From Pseudomonadota bacterium (GTDB taxonomy: Bacteria; Pseudomonadota; Gammaproteobacteria; Pseudomonadales; Pseudomonadaceae), in contig JAEWGL010000001.1 of the NCBI GenBank assembly GCA_023388335.1, positions 1 through 11,123 on the forward strand: a stretch of 11,123 nucleotides of DNA. Reading direction: 5' to 3'. The translations under genes were made by a program, and so were the position numbers. The notes under the pieces were generated by a model. It was not told the origin of the DNA, did no database searches, and saw only the letters and a list, made by a program, of their open reading frames with translations. Of this stretch, positions 6,378 to 11,123 are shown piece by piece (the stretch's first letter is position 1; every line of letters starts with the position of its first letter).

Positions 6378-7244
6378 TCAGTGTCCGCTCATCTCGCGAA
6401 TGGTCTGTTTCAGGTGCTCGAAGTCATATTCCGACAGCCCGATATAGTCGAGTACCAGAGGGGCGATCGCGTTCCACTCGTAATCCACGCTCTGGTTGCC
6501 GAGCACCCGGTAAGACGCGCAGATGTGCTCGGACATCTTCAGCACGGCCAGCATATTTTTCACGGGCGTGTTGCGCGAGGACTGGTCGCGGAATACCGCC
6601 AGGGCATTGTGGTGATTGGCGATGGCCTCGGTCAGGTGCTCCGGCAGGCGCCAGGACTTGGCCGTGAAGTACCCGACCACCGAGTGGTTGGTGTTGAACA
6701 GCCGGTTCTCGGTGTCCACCACGCGCTGGTCGGGGCCAGCGTTGGCGTAGGCCTCTTCAAGCACGTTCATGTATTCCGGGAAGCGCTTGAGCATCAACGG
6801 CACGCCACAGTCGTGGAACAGGCCCAAGGTATAGGCTTCATCCACGGCTTGCAGGCCAGTGCGCTTGGCCAGGGTCAGGCAGGTCATGGCCACGTCCTGG
6901 GCGTTGTCCCAGAAACGGTTGAGGGTCACGATCGTTTCGTCGGTCATCTCGCCCTTGATCGACTGGGCGTTGATGAGGTTGATGATCGAACGGCTGCCCA
7001 GCAGGTTCACCGCGCGCTGGATCGAGCCGACCTTGTTGCTCAGGCCGAAGTGAGCCGAGTTGACCAGCTTGAGCAACGCACCGGACAGTCCCGGGTCTTG
7101 GGAGATCAGCTTGGCGATGGTCTCAAGGTCCGGGTCAGGCATGTATTGCTCGAACTGCAGGTCGACCATGATCTGCGGTTGCGGCGGGATACTGATGCCT
7201 TGCAAGGCTTGCTGGATCTGTTCGGCGGATAATTCCTGGGACAT
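6378..7244 (-). CDS. HDOD-domain signalling protein
   Basis: This 288-residue protein is nearly all HDOD, the HD-related output domain found in bacterial signal-transduction proteins and usually thought to lack hydrolase activity. Typical blocks are SQDPGLSGALLKLVNSAHFG (48-67), LGSRSIINL (82-90), GLFHDCG with His144-Asp145, NHSVVGYF and LPEHLTEAIANHH (200-212). There is no receiver, GAF or GGDEF partner domain, and no signal peptide. An upstream in-frame ATG at 7304 would add 20 residues rich in Arg and Cys; I prefer 7244 because MSQELS fits the family and the extension does not. It is first gene of a pair with mutM, one base apart. A link to DNA repair is only suggested by position, and the biochemical role is unknown. 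Confidence 0.9.
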   Translation of the reverse strand: MSQELSAEQIQQALQGISIPPQPQIMVDLQFEQYMPDPDLETIAKLISQDPGLSGALLKLVNSAHFGLSNKVGSIQRAVNLLGSRSIINLINAQSIKGEMTDETIVTLNRFWDNAQDVAMTCLTLAKRTGLQAVDEAYTLGLFHDCGVPLMLKRFPEYMNVLEEAYANAGPDQRVVDTENRLFNTNHSVVGYFTAKSWRLPEHLTEAIANHHNALAVFRDQSSRNTPVKNMLAVLKMSEHICASYRVLGNQSVDYEWNAIAPLVLDYIGLSEYDFEHLKQTIREMSGH

Positions 7245-7269
7245 GGCACACACTCGGGGATGAGCGGCG

Positions 7270-7300
7270 ATTTTAACCCTGCAGGCCATCAGCGCACCAA
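7270..7300 (-). promoter_or_regulatory. Possible promoter of the HDOD-mutM operon
   Basis: On the minus strand TAAAAT (complement of 7270-7275) is a good -10 element. TTGGTG (complement of 7295-7300) is a poor -35 at a long 19-base spacing. The position, 26 bases upstream of the HDOD ATG, fits. The rest of the 136-base divergent gap to pfpI contains a small GGCCT/AGGCC hairpin (7341-7358) and the pfpI ribosome binding site. Confidence 0.35.
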
Positions 7301-7380
7301 CCACTGATTCAGCCGATGGGAACTTTCGCTAGCTCAAGGGGGCCTCCTTTCTCAGGCCTATTCAGAAAAGGAGTACATCC

Positions 7381-7920
7381 ATGAGCACATCATTGAGCGG
7401 CAAGCGCGTGGCGATCCTGGTCACCGATGGTTTCGAGCAGGTCGAGCTGACCGGTCCGCGTGATGCCCTGAGTAAGAGCGGCGCGACCGTCGACATCCTC
7501 AGCGACAAGGAGGGCAAGGTAAAAGGCTGGAACCATGATAAGCCCGCGGACGATTTTGCCGTCGACGCCACCTTCGAGGCTGCCAGCCAGAATGTCTACG
7601 ACGCCATCGTCCTGCCGGGCGGCGTGCAGAACTCCGACACCATTCGCCTGCTCCCGGCGGCCCAGCAGCTGGTCAAGAGCCACGATTCGGCTGGCAAGCC
7701 GTTGGCGGTGATTTGCCACGGCGGCTGGCTGCTGGTCTCCAGCGAACTGGTCAAAGGTCGGCGGATGACCAGCTACAAGACCTTGCAGGACGATATCCGC
7801 AATGCCGGCGGCCAATGGGTCGACGAAGAAGTGGTGGTCGATGGCAACCTCATCAGCAGTCGCCAACCCGATGACATCCCCGCCTTCAACCAGAAGCTGA
7901 TCGAGGCGCTGTCGCGCTGA
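7381..7920 (+). CDS. pfpI: DJ-1/PfpI-family protein
   Basis: This 179-residue single-domain DJ-1/PfpI protein has a Rossmann-like fold. The nucleophile elbow is AVICHGGW with Cys112 followed by His113, and Glu19 (GFEQVE) is positioned to hold the cysteine as a thiolate. Members closest to PfpI/YhbO have been described as proteases, glyoxalase III or protein/nucleotide deglycases and are tied to oxidative and carbonyl stress; which applies here is not visible. The equivalent P. aeruginosa gene (PA0355, from memory) is annotated pfpI. A near-perfect Shine-Dalgarno AAGGAG (7368-7373) lies 7 bases before the ATG, suggesting high expression. The gene is divergent from the HDOD-mutM pair and followed by a hairpin at 7935. 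Confidence 0.92.
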   Translation: MSTSLSGKRVAILVTDGFEQVELTGPRDALSKSGATVDILSDKEGKVKGWNHDKPADDFAVDATFEAASQNVYDAIVLPGGVQNSDTIRLLPAAQQLVKSHDSAGKPLAVICHGGWLLVSSELVKGRRMTSYKTLQDDIRNAGGQWVDEEVVVDGNLISSRQPDDIPAFNQKLIEALSR

Positions 7921-7934
7921 CCCCGCTGTTTGTC

Positions 7935-7961
7935 GTTGGCCGCGCCGAGCGCGTGGCCAAC
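7935..7961 (+). terminator. Hairpin after pfpI, possible weak terminator
   Basis: GTTGGCC (7935-7941) and GGCCAAC (7955-7961) form a perfect 7-bp stem. An inner GCGC/GCGC stem (7942-7945 / 7949-7952) extends it with a two-base bulge. It begins 15 bases after the pfpI stop. A six-T run exists only at 7979-7984, 17 bases beyond the stem, so classical intrinsic termination is doubtful. The hairpin also overlaps where the rlmI -35 element would sit. Confidence 0.35.
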
Positions 7962-7965
7962 GCGC

Positions 7966-7971
7966 TATACT
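7966..7971 (+). promoter_or_regulatory. Probable -10 element of rlmI
   Basis: TATACT matches TATAAT in five of six bases, 27 bases before the ATG at 7999. No convincing -35 hexamer is found 16-18 bases upstream, where the GC-rich hairpin arm lies. The short leader and the T-run at 7979-7984 would be transcribed. Confidence 0.35.
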
Positions 7972-7998
7972 CCCGCTCTTTTTTCCCGGAGCGACGTC

Positions 7999-9195
7999 AT
8001 GTCCCTGCCCAGCCTTCGCCTCAAAGCCAACGCCGACCGCCGCCTGCGCGCCGGTCACCTGTGGGTCTACAGCAACGAAATCGACGTCGCCGCGACCCCG
8101 CTGCAAAGCTTTCGCGCCGGCGAGCAGGCGATCCTCGAAGCGGCCGGTGGCAAGGCCCTGGGCGTCGTCGCACTGAGCCCGAACAACCTGATCTGCGCCC
8201 GCCTGTTGTCGCGTGACGCCAAGCTGGCGTTGGACAAATCGCTGCTGGTGCACCGCCTCAACGTCGCCTTGTCGCTGCGCGAGCGCCTGTTCGACAAGCC
8301 CTGCTACCGCCTGGTGTACGGCGACTCCGACCTGCTGCCTGGACTGGTGGTCGACCGTTTCTTCGACATCCTGGTGGTACAGCTGGCCTCCGCGACCATG
8401 GAGCAGCACAAGGACGACGTCATTGCTGCCCTGATCCAGGTGCTCAAGCCCAGCGGCATCCTGTTCAAGAACGACTCGGCCGCCCGTGACGCCGAAGGCT
8501 TGGGCCGCTATGTCGAGACGGTCTACGGCGAAGTCCCGGATTGGGTCGCGCTGGAAGAGAACGGCGTGAAATTCGAGGCCCCGGTACGTGAAGGCCAGAA
8601 GACCGGCTGGTTCTACGACCACCGCATGAACCGCGCGCGCCTGGCGCCCTACGTCAAGGGCAAGCGTGTGCTCGACCTGTTCAGCTACATTGGCGGCTGG
8701 GGCGTGCAAGCGGGTGCATTCGGTGCCAGCGAAGTGTTCTGCGTCGACGCCTCCGGCTTCGCCCTCGACGGCGTGGAGCGCAACGCCGGTCTCAATGGCA
8801 TTGCCGACAAGCTCACCTGCATCGAGGGCGACGTGTTCGAAGCCCTCAAGGAGCTCAAGGCCGCCGAAGAGCGCTTCGATGTCATCGTTGCCGACCCGCC
8901 CGCTTTCATCAAGCGCAAGAAAGACCTGAAGAACGGTGAAGGCGCCTACCGCCGCCTCAACGAACAGGCCATGCGCCTGCTGACCAAGGACGGCATCCTC
9001 GTCAGCGCCTCGTGCTCCATGCACCTGCCCGAGGACGACCTGAACACCATCCTCCTGACCAGCGCCCGCCACCTGGACCGCAACCTGCAACTGCTCGAGC
9101 GCGGCGGCCAAGGCCCGGATCACCCGGTACACCCAGCGATCCCGGAGACGCGGTATATCAAGAGCATTACCTGCCGGTTGTTGCCCAATAGCTGA
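7999..9195 (+). CDS. rlmI: 23S rRNA m5C methyltransferase, RlmI family
   Basis: This 398-residue class I SAM-dependent methyltransferase of the RlmI/YccW type makes m5C1962 of 23S rRNA in E. coli (396 residues there). Residues 1-75 form an N-terminal PUA RNA-binding domain (RLRAGHLWVYSNEI). A middle segment ends in KTGWFYDHRMNR (201-212). The Rossmann catalytic domain carries the SAM loop VLDLFSYIGGWG (224-235), acidic CVD (248-250) at the end of strand 2, the DPPAF motif (299-303) and the catalytic-cysteine motif SASCSMH with Cys339. The frame is open upstream to a TTG at 7930, but ATG 7999 has GGAG at 7988-7991 and gives the family N-terminus. A strong terminator follows 27 bases after the stop. 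It is the last intact gene of the window. Confidence 0.93.
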   Translation: MSLPSLRLKANADRRLRAGHLWVYSNEIDVAATPLQSFRAGEQAILEAAGGKALGVVALSPNNLICARLLSRDAKLALDKSLLVHRLNVALSLRERLFDKPCYRLVYGDSDLLPGLVVDRFFDILVVQLASATMEQHKDDVIAALIQVLKPSGILFKNDSAARDAEGLGRYVETVYGEVPDWVALEENGVKFEAPVREGQKTGWFYDHRMNRARLAPYVKGKRVLDLFSYIGGWGVQAGAFGASEVFCVDASGFALDGVERNAGLNGIADKLTCIEGDVFEALKELKAAEERFDVIVADPPAFIKRKKDLKNGEGAYRRLNEQAMRLLTKDGILVSASCSMHLPEDDLNTILLTSARHLDRNLQLLERGGQGPDHPVHPAIPETRYIKSITCRLLPNS

Positions 9196-9221
9196 TTTCC
9201 AGCCTTCCTGAAATTCATTAC

Positions 9222-9257
9222 AAATCCGAAGCCAGATATCCTAGCTTCGGATTTTTT
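9222..9257 (+). terminator. Strong intrinsic terminator of rlmI
   Basis: AAATCCGAAGC (9222-9232) and GCTTCGGATTT (9244-9254) pair perfectly over 11 bp with an 11-base loop. Six consecutive T's (9252-9257) form the end of the stem and the tail. This is the clearest terminator in the window and also marks the boundary between GC-rich core sequence and the AT-richer accessory segment. Confidence 0.92.
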
Positions 9258-9285
9258 CTGTTTCACCCCTCCGTCACAGCGAAAC

Positions 9286-9327
9286 TTCCTACATATCTTT
9301 GGGAATTTTCTACATCAAAAATAAATT
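9286..9327 (+). promoter_or_regulatory. Candidate promoter and direct repeats of the accessory operon
   Basis: TTGGGA (9299-9304), a 17-base spacer and TAAATT (9322-9327) form a possible sigma-70 promoter, each hexamer matching four of six bases. Two near-identical direct repeats, TTCCTACAT (9286-9294) and TTTCTACAT (9307-9315), have starts 21 bases apart, about two helical turns, and flank the -35 element, as an activator dimer site might. A 10-bp palindrome GTTGGCCAAC follows at 9342-9351. The rest of 9258-9395 contains nothing else I can name. Confidence 0.3.
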
Positions 9328-9395
9328 GCACTTCTAGCCTTGTTGGCCAACCTAAGACCTGTCGCAATAACGCGGCATCTTTAGGAGCAATAAAA

Positions 9396-9522
9396 ATGAA
9401 ATAAGTTCAACTTGAATCAAGCAAACTGGCCAACCTTGCCCACTTAGTGCAAGCTAAGTAATCATAGCTTAGAAGCGCAGAGCCGGCCTGCGCCTCCACT
9501 AACAAAGTGGATGCTTCAATGA
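9396..9522 (+). pseudogene. Broken small-peptide gene, candidate RiPP precursor remnant
   Basis: A strong Shine-Dalgarno AGGAG (9383-9387) sits 8 bases before ATG 9396, but codon 3 is TAA (ATG AAA TAA). In the same frame the next codons read VQLESSKLANLAHLVQAK before a TAA at 9459. The +1 frame stays open from 9446 and ends KLSNHSLEAQS...PPLTKWMLQ at TGA 9520-9522, which overlaps the ATG (9519) of the dehydrogenase gene as ATGA. The simplest reading is one peptide of roughly 43 residues, inactivated by a nonsense change at codon 3 and one extra base near 9441-9459. A small peptide gene just ahead of, and coupled to, a SagB-type dehydrogenase is where a RiPP precursor would be expected. I recognise no leader family, so the precursor role is inference. 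It could be non-coding. Confidence 0.45.
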
Positions 9523-10522
9523 TCAACAACGACGTATTCTTTCTTGTTACAGAAAATGGCTTTAGCTTGTTGGAATTTCAAGGAGCACAGGCAGTTCGAG
9601 CTAGATAAACGCCATGCGCTGCGCTTGATCAATCTTATTTATGGCGCTACTACCATCGACCAAAGCAAACCAATCGACCAAGCGCTAATAAAAATAATCT
9701 GCTGAGCTTGAAGCATGCTGGGGAAATTTCTTGGGGCTGGGACCACCTTTCAAGAATATTTCATTTTGGTACTCGAGACATTCCCTTGGCAGATCACCCC
9801 CCCAAATGAAAACGAGTGGGCACAACAGTATCTACAGCATTGCCACGACGTGTTGGAAACTGCCCCACCCATGGAAAATAATATCCGTTACATGGGGCAG
9901 GGGTGAAGCTTCCCTCGCCTGTCGAATCCGGCTCGCTTGAGGCGCTGCTGTCAAAACGTTCTACCACCAGGAGCTTTCTCGACAAACCAGTTTCATTGGC
10001 AACTGTAAGCTATTTACTCCAATACACACTCGGCTTTATGCAGCATCGCGAAGTTAAGCAAGTTGCCAATCTTCCCGAAAGTCTACGCAAGCGCCGCAGT
10101 AGTCCGTCCGGGGGCGGATTGAACGCTACTGAGGGTTATTTGTACGCTAGAAACGTCATTGGTTTGGAGTCAGGCTTGTATTATTATGACCCCTACCGAC
10201 ATGAGTTGCGATTGCACACTAAAAGTCTGCCAACCCTAGGGGCTCTGCTATCAGGTCAGTATTTTTCCAACATGTTGTCTATAGGGCTATTCCTTACTTC
10301 TAGGCTCGACAAATTGTGGTGGAAGTACGCTCATTCGCGCGCCTATCGAATGGCGCTCGTGGAACTAGGTCATATAGCTCAGACCTTCCAGCTATTAGCC
10401 ACACAGGTAAATCTCGGGACATGGCTGACCGGCGCCTTGAATGAAACGCCCATCGATAGCCTTCTTAATCTTATAAACCCCGCCGAGCAGGTGATGTTCT
10501 TCGTCGGAGCTGGCCACAGTGA
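9519..10522 (+). pseudogene. SagB-type peptide maturation dehydrogenase, frameshifted
   Basis: Joining four frame segments gives about 333 residues of a SagB-type FMN dehydrogenase, the enzyme class that oxidises azolines to azoles in thiazole/oxazole-modified peptides. It is closest, by eye, to the 'putative peptide maturation dehydrogenase' group. Segments: MINNDVFFLV (from 9519); KEHRQFELDKRH (from 9580); SWGWDHL...FHFGTRD (from 9729); NENEWAQQYLQ (from 9805). The long nitroreductase-fold part starts at 9903: KRSTTRSF, SPSGGGLNATEGY, GLYYYDPYRHEL, YRMALVELGHIAQTF. Shifts are an extra T at 9576-9578, a missing A at 9690-9694, an extra C at 9797-9803 and a missing G at 9900-9903. From 9903 the frame is open to 10658, but family proteins end near 10515. 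A stop at 10520-10522 would need one further indel. The reaction is not functional as sequenced. Confidence 0.8.
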
Positions 10523-11027
10523 TGGCTCGGAGGGACCACAATCACCCGCCCCGCCGCCACCTCCTGCGCCTTGGAGCGCCATCCCGAATCCACGGGCGCT
10601 GCAGCCGCGTTCAACAACACAATGCTTTTTGCGATCGGTGGCTTGGCCAGTGGCCTGATCGCTTTCACCGAGGACAGCCTGCCCATCAGCTTGGCGCTTG
10701 GTTTCGTGGCCACAAGCTTGTGGGGTGGTTTGATGATAAAGCGTCTATCAACCTCGGAGGGCGTAAGCAAGTCCCACGGCTCGCCGTAGATCGCTGAGTA
10801 CTTCGAAACGGGCACTTACAGCATCGGCTACTCCATCAGTCCCTTTGCACCACGCGTGGCTTTGCCCTACCCCCATCGAGCCGCTGTCCGATGGACTTGG
10901 TCGCAAGGGCTACTGTTAGCTGCCTTGGCAGTCGCCATCGCCGGCATTCTCAGCTGATTTCTGGCACCAATAACCCAACCTTTCTGGTTTTCACTTGGGG
11001 CGCTTAGCAACACCTTACTGTTTGCCA
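10522..11027 (+). pseudogene. Truncated multi-pass membrane protein gene with in-frame stops
   Basis: One frame, convincing from about 10571, encodes four hydrophobic segments: TMLFAIGGLASGLIAF (about 10619-10666), LPISLALGFVATSLWGGLMI (10679-10738), GLLLAALAVAIAGIL (about 10907-10951) and PFWFSLGALSNTLLFAT (to 11027). It is interrupted in frame by TAG (10787-10789) and TGA (10955-10957). The same frame then runs into the repeat at 11028, so the gene was probably cut by its insertion. The likely start is ATG 10522 in another frame (MARRDHNHPPRRHLLR), overlapping the TGA 10520-10522 as TGATG and needing one extra indel. The start is therefore uncertain. I do not recognise the family. Next to a peptide-modifying enzyme, an exporter, immunity or membrane processing protein would be plausible, but nothing in the sequence proves it. 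Confidence 0.5.
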
Positions 11028-11123
11028 CTAGTGTCCTGTCTCGGAAATACGTTCTCTTTTGGCGAGTGGCTTGGGTGTTCGGCCAAGGCGCCGCGACGAG
11101 TCATAGCAGGGCTATGGCGAGGA
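11028..11123. repeat. Left half of the same MITE-like or IS-end repeat
   Basis: CTAG (11028-11031) is followed by TGTCCTGTCTCGGAAATA (11032-11049), the exact inverse of 74-91. The element extends rightward off the window. Its last 25 bases equal positions 1-25 and include the hairpin CATAGC-AGG-GCTATG (11102-11116). Overlapping the two window ends through these 25 bases gives an element of about 158 bp, nearly symmetrical around that hairpin (arms of about 78 and 81 bases). No transposase coding sequence is visible, and I cannot name the family. Confidence 0.75.

Noticed and set aside
7245..7304. A 20-residue longer HDOD protein starting at 7304
   Set aside because: The extension (MVGALMACRVKI...) does not look like the family and covers the best -10 element; ATG 7244 is preferred.
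7322..7354. AlgU/RpoE-type promoter for pfpI based on GAACTT
   Set aside because: The only TCTnA-like element (TCTCA) lies 24 bases after GAACTT, too far for the usual 16-17 base spacing.
7390..9132. A 580-codon open frame on the minus strand opposite pfpI and rlmI
   Set aside because: It mirrors two well-supported plus-strand genes, spans their intergenic hairpin and promoter, and its translation is low-complexity Val/Gln/Ala/Gly typical of antisense reading of GC-rich codons.
10530..10658. Proline-rich C-terminal tail of the dehydrogenase (SPAPPPPPAP...)
   Set aside because: Family proteins end just before this point, and the tail is probably the downstream gene read in the wrong frame.
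10519..10797. A 92-codon frame (MMARRDHNHPPRR...) as an intact gene
   Set aside because: Its later part is Arg/His/Trp/Gln-rich out-of-frame translation of the membrane-protein frame; only its first codons are likely genuine.
1..11123. tRNA, rRNA, CRISPR array, riboswitch or integron attC site
   Set aside because: No cloverleaf, spaced repeat array or known aptamer core was seen by eye. The terminal repeats lack the RYYYAAC/GTTRRRY boxes of attC.
1..11123. The window as a circular plasmid or excised element because its ends match
   Set aside because: The content is core chromosomal (coaD, mutM, rlmI) with no replication or recombination gene. A 25-base match inside a repeat is better explained by multicopy elements at contig ends.

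Overview
The window looks like a GC-rich gammaproteobacterial chromosome, most likely a Pseudomonas of the P. putida type. The gene order coaD / Alvin-type ferredoxin / gamma-glutamyltransferase / mutM / pfpI resembles the PA0355-PA0363 neighbourhood of P. aeruginosa as I remember it, and codon use is strongly G/C-ending. No database was consulted.

Layout. Positions 1-95 are the end of a repeated element (18-bp terminal inverted repeat followed by CTAG). Positions 121-9257 are an ordinary, intact core region: a YheT-type alpha/beta hydrolase (+); convergent to it a two-gene minus-strand unit, TetR regulator then SseA-type sulfurtransferase; coaD (+); a 2[4Fe-4S] ferredoxin overlapping a periplasmic gamma-glutamyltransferase by one base (+); a minus-strand pair, HDOD protein then mutM, separated by one base; a DJ-1/PfpI protein (+); and an RlmI-type 23S rRNA methyltransferase (+) closed by a strong intrinsic terminator at 9222-9257.

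Beyond that terminator the sequence becomes visibly more AT-rich, and no intact gene follows. Frame by frame, 9396-11027 is the wreck of a three-gene accessory operon. First is a small peptide gene with a strong ribosome binding site, an in-frame TAA at codon 3 and one frameshift. Second is an almost full-length SagB-type nitroreductase-fold peptide dehydrogenase, a RiPP-maturation enzyme resembling the 'putative peptide maturation dehydrogenase' group, broken by four single-base indels that all lie in homopolymer runs. Third is a multi-pass membrane protein with two in-frame stops. The first two genes overlap as ATGA, and the second and third probably met as TGATG. The third is cut at 11028 by another end of the same repeated element that begins the window. 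This dying RiPP-like locus is the most interesting content.

The two window ends share 25 identical bases (1-25 = 11099-11123). Each contains about 95 bases of the repeat, one its right half and the other its left half. Overlapped, they give a roughly 158-bp imperfect palindrome with CTAG at each side, which looks like a MITE-like non-autonomous element present in more than one copy. Alternatively they are the two ends of a longer IS.
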